Notes under the pieces: generated by a model
What the model was told of the DNA's origin: nothing
The model's input: only the letters and a program-made list of their open reading frames with translations
The model's database searches: none
Shown here: piece by piece, positions 47,555 through 55,173 of the stretch
Layout of the letters: every line of letters begins with the position of its first letter
Numbering within the stretch: the first letter of the stretch is position 1
Made by a program: the position numbers and the translations under genes
Source: Streptomyces physcomitrii
Lineage (GTDB): Bacteria > Actinomycetota > Actinomycetes > Streptomycetales > Streptomycetaceae
Assembly: GCF_012273655.1 (NCBI RefSeq)
Contig: NZ_JAAWWP010000023.1
Location: 32,600-96,599, forward strand
Direction of reading: 5' to 3'
Length of the DNA: 64,000 bases

Positions 47555-48394
47555 GTGAGGACCTTGCGCGTGGCGCTCGCGCAGACCGACTGCGCACTGG
47601 GCGACGTGGACGCCAATACGGAGACCGCCCGCCGGACCGTCGAGGCGGCGGCCGCCCAGCGGGCCGATGTCGTCGTCTTCCCCGAACTCAGCCTGCACGG
47701 CTACTCCTTGGGCGCCGTGCCGCAGGACGAGTCGATCGGCGCGCACGATCCTCGGCTCACCGCGCTCTCCGAGGCCGGCCCCGACGTCCTGGCCGGCTTC
47801 CACGAGGACGGCGGCCTCAGGCGCTACAACTCGGCGGGCTACTACTCCCGGGGCGCCTGCCTGCACACCCACCGCAAGCTCTATCTGCCCAACTACCTGG
47901 AGTGGGAGGAGCGCAAGCACGCCAGCCCCGGCCACGCCCTGCGCGCCTTCGACACCCCCCACGGCCGGGCCGCCACCCTCATCTGCAACGACGCCTGGCA
48001 GCCGGTGCTGCCCTGGCTCGCCGCGCAGGACGGCGCCGAGGTGCTCTTCGTGCCCACCAACAGCGCCTCGGGGCTCGCGCCCGGCGCGGTGGACACCGCC
48101 GAGTACTGGCGCGACCTGCTGGTGAACATCGCCCGCATGCAGCAGTGCTGGGTGGTCTTCGTCAACCGGGTCGGCAACGAGGGCAAGGCTTCATTCTGGG
48201 GCGGCTCCCGGGTCATCGACCCCTGGGGCGAGGTCGTCGCCCAGGCCCCCGAGGAGAGCGCCGCGCTGACCGTCGTCGACCTCGACATCGGCGCGGTACG
48301 GCGCCGCCGCCGCGAGATGCCGCTCCTGGAGGAGGCCCGCTTCGGGCTGGTCTCGCGCGAGGTGGCCCGGCTGATGAGCGAGGGCGTCGACTGA
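47555..48394 (+). CDS. Carbon-nitrogen hydrolase (nitrilase superfamily)
   Basis: A 279-residue cytoplasmic enzyme starting at GTG after AGGAGAGG. The Glu-Lys-Cys triad is complete: glutamate in VVFPELSLHGYS, lysine in HRKLYLPNY and cysteine in LICNDAWQP. A second glutamate in LEWEERK is the usual fourth conserved residue. It should hydrolyse an amide or nitrile to the acid, releasing ammonia or an amine. It follows the ABC importer by 52 nt on the same strand, so a role in breaking down the imported compound is likely. The amide-or-nitrile choice cannot be made from sequence. Confidence 0.88.
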   Translation: MRTLRVALAQTDCALGDVDANTETARRTVEAAAAQRADVVVFPELSLHGYSLGAVPQDESIGAHDPRLTALSEAGPDVLAGFHEDGGLRRYNSAGYYSRGACLHTHRKLYLPNYLEWEERKHASPGHALRAFDTPHGRAATLICNDAWQPVLPWLAAQDGAEVLFVPTNSASGLAPGAVDTAEYWRDLLVNIARMQQCWVVFVNRVGNEGKASFWGGSRVIDPWGEVVAQAPEESAALTVVDLDIGAVRRRRREMPLLEEARFGLVSREVARLMSEGVD

Positions 48395-48437
48395 CCGCCC
48401 CGGGCACCGGCCCGCGCCGCCTCACCCTTCCGGCCGA

Positions 48438-48466
48438 CCCCGCGGGGCGGGCGGATCGCCGCGGGG
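48438..48466 (+). terminator. Hairpin between nitrilase and reductase genes
   Basis: An 8-bp GC-only stem (CCCCGCGG 48438-48445 with CCGCGGGG 48459-48466). It could end or attenuate the operon before the last gene. Evidence is weak in such GC-rich DNA. Confidence 0.3.
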
Positions 48467-48544
48467 TGCGCGGGCCCCCGGGCCGTGTTTGGCTGGGCCG
48501 GATGTCCCACCCGGCGGACGACCGTACCGGCGAAGGAGCCCGAG

Positions 48545-49279
48545 GTGCCCGAACCGCAAGCGCAGAACCGGCCCCCCGCCCGCTACGACGATCTGCGCGC
48601 CCTCTTCGTCAACTGCACCCTCAAGCGCTCCCCGGAGCAGAGCAACACCCAGGGCCTGGTGGACATCAGCGCCGGGATCATGGCGCGGCAGGGCGTCCGG
48701 GTCGGGCAGATCCGCGCCGTCGACCACGACATCGCGCCCGGGGTGCGCCCGGACATGACCGAGTACGGCGCCCCGCACGACGACTGGCCCGCCCTGTTCG
48801 AGCAGGTCGCCGCCGCCGACATCCTGGTCCTGGCCGGACCCATCTGGCTCGGCGACAACAGCTCGGTGGCCAAGCGCGTCGTCGAGCGCCTCTACGGCGC
48901 CTCCGGGGTGCTCAACGACCGCGGCCAGTACGCCTATTACGGCAAGGTGGGCGGCTGCCTCGTCACCGGCAACGAGGACGGCGTCAAGCACTGCGCCATG
49001 AACCTCCTCTACAGCCTCCAGCACATCGGCTACACCATCCCGCCGCAGGCCGACTCGGGGTGGATCGGCGAGGCGGGCCCCGGGCCCAACTACCTCGACC
49101 CCGGATCCGGCGGCCCGGAGAACGACTTCACCAACCGCAACACCACCTTCATGACCTGGAACCTCCTCCATCTGGCCCGGCTCCTGAAGGACAGCGGCGG
49201 CATCCCGGCCCACGGCAACCAGCGCTCCGAGTGGGACGCGGGCTGCCGCTTCGACTTCGACAACCCGGAACACCGCTGA
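48545..49279 (+). CDS. Flavodoxin-like / NADPH-dependent FMN reductase family oxidoreductase
   Basis: A 244-residue protein from GTG 48545, preceded by GAAGGAG; an upstream in-frame start at 48485 lacks an SD. The flavodoxin fold is visible: a first strand and phosphate loop (LFVNCTLKRSPEQSNT) and the flavin-contacting segment VLAGPIWLGDNSSVAKRVVERLYG. The second half (NYLDPGSGGPENDFTNRNTTFM) is typical of the larger members. It probably binds FMN and reduces a small organic substrate or supplies reduced flavin. As the last gene of the uptake and hydrolysis locus it may perform the redox step. Confidence 0.82.
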   Translation: MPEPQAQNRPPARYDDLRALFVNCTLKRSPEQSNTQGLVDISAGIMARQGVRVGQIRAVDHDIAPGVRPDMTEYGAPHDDWPALFEQVAAADILVLAGPIWLGDNSSVAKRVVERLYGASGVLNDRGQYAYYGKVGGCLVTGNEDGVKHCAMNLLYSLQHIGYTIPPQADSGWIGEAGPGPNYLDPGSGGPENDFTNRNTTFMTWNLLHLARLLKDSGGIPAHGNQRSEWDAGCRFDFDNPEHR

Positions 49280-49454
49280 CCCGCGGCGCCCCGACAACTC
49301 CCTTACGCCCCGCGGTACTTCGCCCCGTCCTCCCCGGACCCACCGGCTGAAACACAGGTGGGTCTACCTACCGCTTCCCGGATTGTTCCGGCCCCGAGCC
49401 CGCCCGAGGGTGAGCCCGGTACGCCGAGCAAGGAAGTGGAAGGGAGAGGACCAG

Positions 49455-50276
49455 ATGTCCCATCGCAGAGGTGCCGCCGCCCGGATCGCGGCCATGTCCA
49501 CCGGAGCCGCCCTGGTGCTGGCCGCGGCGGTCGCCGCCCCCGTCATGGCCGAGGAGTCCGGTACCCAGGAGAGCCCGCGCGCCTACCCGCGCGCCGTGCA
49601 CGCCCCGGCGCAGTTGCCGGGCGCACAGCAGGACGGGCCCGGCGCCGACCGGTACCGCGGACCGCAGCCCGTCGTCGGGGGGCACGAGGCCGCCGAGGAG
49701 GTGCCGTTCATCACCGCCCTGTACACCGGCGGCCAGTTCAGCTGCACCGCCTCGCTCGTCTCCGCCCACTGGGTGCTGACCGCGGAGCACTGCGTCGGCA
49801 GCGGCCACACCGTCCGGGTGGGCTCCCTGGACCGGGAGAGCGGCGGCGAGACCGCCGAGGTCACCGAGGCGGTACGGGAGCCCTCCGGCTCCGATGTCGC
49901 CCTGCTGCGCATCGACAAAGACATCGACACCGAGTACGCGGTGCTCGGTGAGCCCGGCGATGTCGCCACCGGCACCCGGGAGCGCGTCTACGGCTGGGGC
50001 TACACCCGCTCCGACTGGACCCAGCTCGCCGACCGGCTCAAGTACTCGGAGGGCTCGGTCTACGACGACAACTGCAACGTCCTCGGCGCCACTCTGTGCC
50101 TGGACAACGACGGCGACACCGCGGGCGGCGACTCCGGCGGCCCGATGCTGACCGGCGACGGCAAGCTCGTCGGGACCTGCACCGCGGGCAACAAGCCCAC
50201 CGACGGCTCCGGCTTCGGCGCGTACAGCGACATCACCCGGTACCGCGACTGGATCGACGAGACGATCGCGGGCTGA
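49455..50276 (+). CDS. Secreted chymotrypsin-like serine protease (S1)
   Basis: A 273-residue preproenzyme. The ATG at 49455 follows GGGAGAGGA; an in-frame ATG at 49383 would add 24 residues in front of the signal peptide and is rejected. Signal peptide about 1-34 (Arg-rich, then GAALVLAAAVAAPVMA), a short propeptide, then the activation-type sequence VVGGHEAAEE starting the mature chain. The triad is His in TAEHCVG, Asp in GSDVALLRID and Ser in GGDSGGPML. The glutamate before the histidine replaces the common alanine of TAAHC. Cysteines near the histidine and in CNVLGATLC/GTC suggest disulfides. It should digest extracellular protein. It stands alone, followed by a strong terminator. Confidence 0.92.
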   Translation: MSHRRGAAARIAAMSTGAALVLAAAVAAPVMAEESGTQESPRAYPRAVHAPAQLPGAQQDGPGADRYRGPQPVVGGHEAAEEVPFITALYTGGQFSCTASLVSAHWVLTAEHCVGSGHTVRVGSLDRESGGETAEVTEAVREPSGSDVALLRIDKDIDTEYAVLGEPGDVATGTRERVYGWGYTRSDWTQLADRLKYSEGSVYDDNCNVLGATLCLDNDGDTAGGDSGGPMLTGDGKLVGTCTAGNKPTDGSGFGAYSDITRYRDWIDETIAG

Positions 50277-50281
50277 ACCCG

Positions 50282-50335
50282 GCGCGCCGCCCGGGGCCGA
50301 GGAGCCCCGCGCGCCGCCCGGGGCCGAGGAGCCCC
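50282..50335. repeat. Two perfect 27-bp tandem repeats
   Basis: The same 27 bases (beginning GCGCGCCGCC and ending GAGGAGCCCC) occur at 50282-50308 and 50309-50335, with a shorter third fragment after them, immediately downstream of the protease stop codon. Confidence 0.85.
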
Positions 50336-50349
50336 GCGCGGCGCCCGGC

Positions 50350-50398
50350 CGCCCGGCTACCGGGACCGCCTCGCCGAGCCGGTCCCGGTAGCCGGGCG
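50350..50398 (+). terminator. Strong hairpin terminator after the protease gene
   Basis: An 18-bp perfect stem (CGCCCGGCTACCGGGACC at 50350-50367 with its exact complement at 50381-50398) closes a 13-nt loop. There is no U-run, as in many Streptomyces terminators. It insulates the LAL regulator gene from protease transcription. Confidence 0.75.
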
Positions 50399-50403
50399 CC
50401 ACC

Positions 50404-50432
50404 TTGTCGGCCCCTTGGCGCGGTGATATATA
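50404..50432 (+). promoter_or_regulatory. Sigma70-like promoter for the LAL regulator
   Basis: TTGTCG at 50404-50409 and TATATA at 50427-50432 are separated by exactly 17 nt, directly after the terminator. The short AT run is conspicuous in this GC-rich context. It implies a leader of roughly 100 nt before the ATG at 50543. Confidence 0.45.
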
Positions 50433-50542
50433 TGCCGCACCCTGGGCCGTACTTGACCTGACCTTGACCTCGCAGGGCCGGACGGAGCCGCGCTGACCAC
50501 GCCCCGCCCCTCCGGCCGGGCATGCCGCACACGGGGGGACGC

Positions 50543-53275
50543 ATGGACGAGAACGTGTGGGGCGAGCGGCTGCGGCGCGTCCTGTCCGACCCCGAGGCCC
50601 GGCCCGTGCTCTTCCTCCTGGAAGGCGTGGCGGGCTCCGGCAAGAGCACCCTGGCCGGGCGCCTCGGCCAGCTCGCCCGCTCCCTCGGCAGCGCCCCGCT
50701 GTGCCTGTCCTTCTCCTCCTCCGGCGCCTTGCTGGCCCCCGACATCGCCCGCCGGGCCCCCGAGCCCGCGGCCCACCGCACCGGGGGAGTGGCCGCCCTC
50801 CTCGACCAGAGCGCCCCCGCCTTCCTCCTCGCCGAGGACGTGCAGCGGGCCGGGGCCGAGGACCTCGCCGCGCTGCGCGCCCGCGTCGAACGCGCCCCCC
50901 GCGGCACCGCCACCCTCGTCACCTACCGCCCCGAGGAACTCCCGCTGCCGGGGCTGCCGTTCGGGCTCCCGGCGGCCTACCCCGGCGAACTCGCCGTCCT
51001 GCGCGGGCGGACCCAGCCGCTGAGCGTGCAGCAGATCCGCCGGACGGCCTTTCGCACCCTCGGCAGCGAACGCAGCCCGCACCGGCTCGTCGCCCATGTG
51101 CACCGCAGGACCGGCGGCATCCCCCAGGTCGTGCACGACGTACTGCAGTCGCTGGTGGACGCGGGCAGCAAGGAGGCCTGCTTCTCGGTGCACGACGTGG
51201 ACGCGGTGGGCGTACCGGTGCGGCTCGCCGAGCTGACCGCCGCCCGGCTGCACGCCCTCGGCGGCCCCGCCCGCCGCGTCGCCGGGGCCGCCGCCGTCCT
51301 CGACGAGCCGGTGGGCACCGCCGAACTGCTGCATGTCGCGCAGCTGCGCGGCCCCGAGGGGCGGCGGGCACTGGCCGAGGCGGTACGGGGCGCGCTGCTC
51401 CAGGAGTGCGCCGAGAACCGCTACGGCTTCGCGGTGCCGCTCGCCGGAACCGTGCTCTACGAGGCGCTGCCCGGCCCCGAGCGGGAGGAACTGCACCACC
51501 GGGCCGCCGAGGTGCTGACCCGGAGGCGCCCGGTGCCGTGGGTGCATGTCGCCGACCACCGCCGCCGCAGCGGACGCCACCGCGGCTGGCTGCGCGCCGT
51601 CGAGCGGGCCGCCGGCGAACCCGCCGCCTTCGCCGACCACGACGCCGCGATGCGCATGATGAAGCCGGTCTTCGCCGCCGCCGAGATCCCCCAGGACGTA
51701 CGCGGCCGCCTCGCCCTGCGCCTCGCCCGCAACGCCGTCCTCACCCTGCCCTCGGGCCGCACCGCCGAGGTGCTGCGCCAGATCATCGCCTCCCAGGGCC
51801 TCGCGCACGGCTTCCGCGGCGAGATCCGCCTCGAACTCGGGCTGCTGCTCAACAGCCGCCTGGAGGACGTCCAGGGCCGCCGGGAACTGGAGCGCGCCGT
51901 CAGCGAACTCAAGGACCGCCCCGAACTCGCCGTCCGCGCCATGGCCGCGCTCTCCAACCCCTTCTTCGTCGGCTCACCGCTGCGCGGGAACCTGCGCTGG
52001 CTGGAGCGCGCCGAGCAGACCGCCGCCGCCTCCGGGAACGCCGTCGCGCGCACCACCGTCGCCGCCGCCCGGGTGACCGTCGCCACCAACTGCGGGGACC
52101 CCGAGGCCTGGCACCACCTGGAGCAACTGCCCGCCCCGGGACAGGCCCTGACGGACCGTGAGCACGAGCACGTGGCCCGGGGCCTCGGCAACGCCGCCTG
52201 CGGCGCGGTCTTCCTCGGCCACTACCGCCGCGCCGCCGAACTCCTGGAGCGCGCCGACAAGTTCACCGCCACCATGGGGGCGCCCTTCCTGGAGCAGTGC
52301 AACAAGGGCACCGCCCTGCTGCTCGACTTCGAGTCTGGCCGCTGGGAGGGCCTGGCCGAGCGGTGCCGGGAGCTGGTCTCCGAGGTCGGCATCAGATCCG
52401 ACGCCCAACTGGTGCTCGGCCAGCTGGCCCTGGCCCGCGGCGAATGGGCCGAGGCCGAACGCTGGTGGCCCCAGGACCTGGGCACCCCGACCAGTTTCGC
52501 CCCCGGGGTGCCCTACGCCTCCGCGGTCGCCGGCTGCCTGCTGCGGCTCGCGCTCGCCCGCCGCCAGGACGAACTCGCCGTCCAGGCCGCGGAGAAGGCC
52601 TGGACGCGGCTGCGCCACAAGGGCGTCTGGGTCTGGGGCGCGGCCCTCGCCCCCTGGGCCCTGGAGGCCTGGACCCGCACCGGCCGCCTCGCCGAAGCCC
52701 GCCGCGCCCTCGCCGAGTTCGCCGCGGGACTCGACGGCACCGACGCGCCCACCGCCGCCGCCACCCTGCACTGGTGCCGCGCCGTCCTCGCCGAGGCGAG
52801 CGGTGAACCGGCCGCCGCCCGGGCCCACTTCACCGAGGCCAGCACCCGCTTCGCCCGCCATCCGCGCCCCTACGCCGCCGCCCTGACCCTGGAGGGCGCG
52901 GGCCGCTGCGGGCTCGCCGTGCCGGGCGCCGCCCCCGAGGCGGTAGGCGAACTCGGCGCCGCCGTCGCCCAGTTGGAGGAGCTGGGCGCCGCCTGGGACT
53001 GCGCCCGGGTCCGGTCCACGCTGCGCGAGGCCGAGTCCGCGGCGCGCGGCGAGGACGAGGCCCCGGCGAAACCGCGCGGCCGCCCCGGCTACGGCGACAA
53101 GCTCTCCCCCCGGGAACGCGAGGTGGCCGACCTCGCCACGGCGGGCCTGACCAACCGCGAGATCGCCCATACGCTGCACCTCTCGCCGCGCACCGTGGAG
53201 CACCACATCGCCCGCGCCATGCAGAAGACCGGCACCCAGTCACGGCTCGGCCTCGGGCGCGCGCCGCGCTCCTGA
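50543..53275 (+). CDS. LAL-family (large ATP-binding LuxR) transcriptional regulator
   Basis: A 910-residue regulator from ATG 50543, preceded by GGGGGGA; the ATG seven codons earlier lacks an SD. The N-terminal STAND-type ATPase has Walker A (LEGVAGSGKST) and a Walker B-like AFLLAEDV. The middle 400 residues are helical, TPR-like repeats (for example AVRAMAALSNPF, AAELLERADKF, GQLALARGEWAEAERWW). The C-terminal LuxR helix-turn-helix is unambiguous (LSPREREVADLATAGLTNREIAHTLHLSPRTVEHHI). Such MalT-like proteins switch on operons or antibiotic clusters. It is 12 kb from the PKS genes and stands alone, so control of the polyketide is possible but unsupported. Confidence 0.92.
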   Translation: MDENVWGERLRRVLSDPEARPVLFLLEGVAGSGKSTLAGRLGQLARSLGSAPLCLSFSSSGALLAPDIARRAPEPAAHRTGGVAALLDQSAPAFLLAEDVQRAGAEDLAALRARVERAPRGTATLVTYRPEELPLPGLPFGLPAAYPGELAVLRGRTQPLSVQQIRRTAFRTLGSERSPHRLVAHVHRRTGGIPQVVHDVLQSLVDAGSKEACFSVHDVDAVGVPVRLAELTAARLHALGGPARRVAGAAAVLDEPVGTAELLHVAQLRGPEGRRALAEAVRGALLQECAENRYGFAVPLAGTVLYEALPGPEREELHHRAAEVLTRRRPVPWVHVADHRRRSGRHRGWLRAVERAAGEPAAFADHDAAMRMMKPVFAAAEIPQDVRGRLALRLARNAVLTLPSGRTAEVLRQIIASQGLAHGFRGEIRLELGLLLNSRLEDVQGRRELERAVSELKDRPELAVRAMAALSNPFFVGSPLRGNLRWLERAEQTAAASGNAVARTTVAAARVTVATNCGDPEAWHHLEQLPAPGQALTDREHEHVARGLGNAACGAVFLGHYRRAAELLERADKFTATMGAPFLEQCNKGTALLLDFESGRWEGLAERCRELVSEVGIRSDAQLVLGQLALARGEWAEAERWWPQDLGTPTSFAPGVPYASAVAGCLLRLALARRQDELAVQAAEKAWTRLRHKGVWVWGAALAPWALEAWTRTGRLAEARRALAEFAAGLDGTDAPTAAATLHWCRAVLAEASGEPAAARAHFTEASTRFARHPRPYAAALTLEGAGRCGLAVPGAAPEAVGELGAAVAQLEELGAAWDCARVRSTLREAESAARGEDEAPAKPRGRPGYGDKLSPREREVADLATAGLTNREIAHTLHLSPRTVEHHIARAMQKTGTQSRLGLGRAPRS

Positions 53276-53640
53276 GCGGGCCGCCCCGCCGTCGCGCCCG
53301 AGGTTCCGCCGCCTCAGTCCTGGTGGCGTCCGTCGCGGCCGGGGCCGCCGGAGAGCCCGTCCTCGCCGGGACCGAGGGCGAGTGCCGAGACGGCGCTCAG
53401 GTGCGGCGGTCGCGGGCGGTCGCGGACATGGCATGGCCTCCAAGAGGCAGGTGAACGGTCCCGGCAATCACGCGCGCCCCCTCACAACCACCGCTGGTTG
53501 CACGCCCTTTGGGATGCCGAGCCCCTTTCGCCCAGTCGCCGGTTCCGCAACACCCGGCGCAGCGGCGGTGGTTGCCTTCAGTCCACCTCAACAGCCGCAG
53601 GGGGAGGGGGGAGTCGCAAATCCGCGGGTGTCCGGGGGCC
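53276..53640. other. Convergent intergenic gap; no confident gene
   Basis: 365 nt lie between the ends of the LAL regulator and the HxlR gene. Short frames exist (for example a minus frame ending at 53314 in GDGLSGGPGRDGRHQD-like sequence) but none has a start with an SD. The region contains the CAACCA palindrome at 53485-53500, whose CAACCACCGC arm recurs inverted at 53565-53574. Confidence 0.45.
53485..53500. promoter_or_regulatory. Perfect inverted repeat CAACCA-N4-TGGTTG
   Basis: A 6-bp-arm palindrome with a 4-nt centre. The ten bases CAACCACCGC also pair with GCGGTGGTTG at 53565-53574. This could be a small operator or part of an RNA hairpin in the convergent gap; no target is evident. 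Confidence 0.3.
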
Positions 53641-54081
53641 TCACTCCGGGGTGCGGGCCGCCTCCTCGCGCCGCTGCGCCCGGTCGATCTCCGGCATGTG
53701 CTCCTCGGCCCAGGTGCGGAGCAGGGCGAGCGGCACCTCCAGGGAGAGGCCGAGCGGGGTCAGCCGGTAGTGCACCCGGGGCGGCACGGTGGGCTCCACC
53801 CGGCGGCTGACCAGGCCGTCGCGGTGGAGTGCCTGGAGCGTGGCCGAGAGCATCTTCTGCGAGATGCCCGGCATCCGGCGCTGGAGCTCCGCGAACCGCA
53901 CCTCTTCCGGCTCCGCCTCGGCGAGCACCTTCACCGCCATCGAGGTCCACTTGGTGCCGATGCGGTCGAGCAGCCGGCGGGTCGGGCACGCGGGGTCGAA
54001 GAGGTCGCCGCGGGCCGCGCGCGAGGGGCCGGAGGCGGCCCGCGGGGCACCGTGCGGGGTACCGCTCGGGGAGGAGGTCAC
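53641..54081 (-). CDS. HxlR-family transcriptional regulator
   Basis: A 146-residue winged-helix regulator. The family signature is clear: CPTRRLLDRIGTKWTSMAVKVL with the conserved cysteine, RFAELQRRMPGISQKMLSATLQALHRDGLVSR as the recognition region, and the wing VPPRVHYRLTPLGLSL. HxlR proteins often sense electrophiles or oxidants through that cysteine and control an adjacent divergent gene. Here the divergent neighbour is an alpha/beta-hydrolase 182 nt away, with a palindrome between them. Confidence 0.92.
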   Translation of the reverse strand: MTSSPSGTPHGAPRAASGPSRAARGDLFDPACPTRRLLDRIGTKWTSMAVKVLAEAEPEEVRFAELQRRMPGISQKMLSATLQALHRDGLVSRRVEPTVPPRVHYRLTPLGLSLEVPLALLRTWAEEHMPEIDRAQRREEAARTPE

Positions 54082-54149
54082 CTGGAGCTCACCACCTGTG
54101 GGGAAAGTGCGGTCTTGGCGTCTGGAGTGCGGTCACCTAGCGTTTTGTT

Positions 54150-54164
54150 GTCACCAAAGGTAAC
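54150..54164. promoter_or_regulatory. Candidate HxlR operator GTCACC-AAA-GGTAAC
   Basis: A 15-bp inverted repeat with one mismatch between the arms, about 70 bp before the HxlR start and 100 bp before the hydrolase start. A further GGTCACC lies at 54131-54137. GTTACC/GGTAAC-like sites with a 3-nt centre are plausible for HxlR dimers, but this is inference. Confidence 0.5.
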
Positions 54165-54263
54165 CGCTGTTGCGCGCGGCTGACCACCGTCGACGGCGCC
54201 GATCAAGGCAGCGCCGGTCAAGACGACTCCGGCCGACAGGACCACTCCGACCAAGGGGCCCGT

Positions 54264-55157
54264 ATGTCCTCCGTACCGCTGTCCTCCGTACCGCCTCCCA
54301 CCGCGCCCCCGCGGGCGCCCGCACCGGCCGTCGAGGAGCGCCGGATCCGGGCCAACGGCGTCGAGATCAATGTCGCCCTCTGCGGCGAGGGCCCGGCCGT
54401 CCTGCTGCTGCACGGGTTCCCGCACACCTGGCGGCTGTGGAGCGACCTCCTCGGCCCGCTCGCCGCGCACCACCGGGTGATCGCCCCCGACCTGCGCGGC
54501 CTGGGCGCGAGCAGCCGCGCCCCGCAGGGCTACGACGCGGGCACCCTCGCCGCCGACGCCGAAGCGCTCCTGGACGCCCTCGGCGAGCGCTCCGCCGCCG
54601 TCGTGGGCATCGACGCGGGCGCCCCGCCCGCCTTCCTCCTCGCCCTGCGCCGCCCCGGCCGGGTACGGCGGCTGGTGCTGATGGAGTCGCTGCTCGGGGG
54701 GCTGCCGGGCGCCGAGGAGTTCCTCGCCCAGGGGCCGCCGTGGTGGTTCGGCTTCCACGCGGTACCGGGGCTCGCCGAGACCGTGCTCGACGGCAACGAG
54801 GGGGCCTACCTCGACTTCTTCCTCGACGCGGGCACCCTCGGCGAGGGCGTCCGCCCCGGGGTCCGGGACGCCTTCGCCGCCGCCTACACCGGCCGCGAGT
54901 CGCTGCGCTGCGCCTTCGCGTACTACCGGGCGCTGCCCGAGAGCGCCCGCCAGCTCCGGGACGCCGTGCGCGCCGCGCGCCTGACGGTGCCCACCATGGC
55001 GATCGGCGCCGAGCCCGTCGGCCCGGCGCTCGAACGCCAACTACGGCCGCTGGCCGACGACTTGGAGGCCCACCGCATCGAGGACTGCGGCCATCTCGTC
55101 CCGCTGCACCGGCCCGAGGCGCTGCTCGCCCTGCTGCTGCCGTTCCTCGGCCGGTGA
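54264..55157 (+). CDS. Alpha/beta-hydrolase, epoxide-hydrolase-like
   Basis: A 297-residue protein starting at ATG 54264 with AAGGGG upstream. HGFP (oxyanion hole) is followed by DLRGLGAS, the nucleophile elbow GIDAGA with aspartate rather than serine, a cap domain with paired tyrosines (FAYYRALPES), and the late histidine in IEDCGHLVPLHRPE. An Asp nucleophile plus cap tyrosines point to epoxide hydrolase or haloalkane dehalogenase chemistry, with epoxide hydrolase the better fit. It is divergent from the HxlR gene and probably under its control, perhaps for detoxifying reactive epoxides. Its stop lies only 16 nt from the stop of the convergent sugar permease gene. Confidence 0.82.
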   Translation: MSSVPLSSVPPPTAPPRAPAPAVEERRIRANGVEINVALCGEGPAVLLLHGFPHTWRLWSDLLGPLAAHHRVIAPDLRGLGASSRAPQGYDAGTLAADAEALLDALGERSAAVVGIDAGAPPAFLLALRRPGRVRRLVLMESLLGGLPGAEEFLAQGPPWWFGFHAVPGLAETVLDGNEGAYLDFFLDAGTLGEGVRPGVRDAFAAAYTGRESLRCAFAYYRALPESARQLRDAVRAARLTVPTMAIGAEPVGPALERQLRPLADDLEAHRIEDCGHLVPLHRPEALLALLLPFLGR

Positions 55158-55173
55158 CCGCGCGAGGCGCCCC

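Noticed and set aside
50543..53275. LAL regulator as the pathway-specific activator of the PKS
   Set aside because: Family members often regulate polyketide clusters, but this gene is 12 kb away beyond an unrelated catabolic locus and no shared promoter motif was seen, so I did not assign it.
53314..53436. Possible small peptide gene with a Gly/Asp-rich C-terminus in the convergent gap
   Set aside because: It resembles some short actinomycete peptides at its end, but no start codon with an SD is in frame and no modifying enzyme is nearby.
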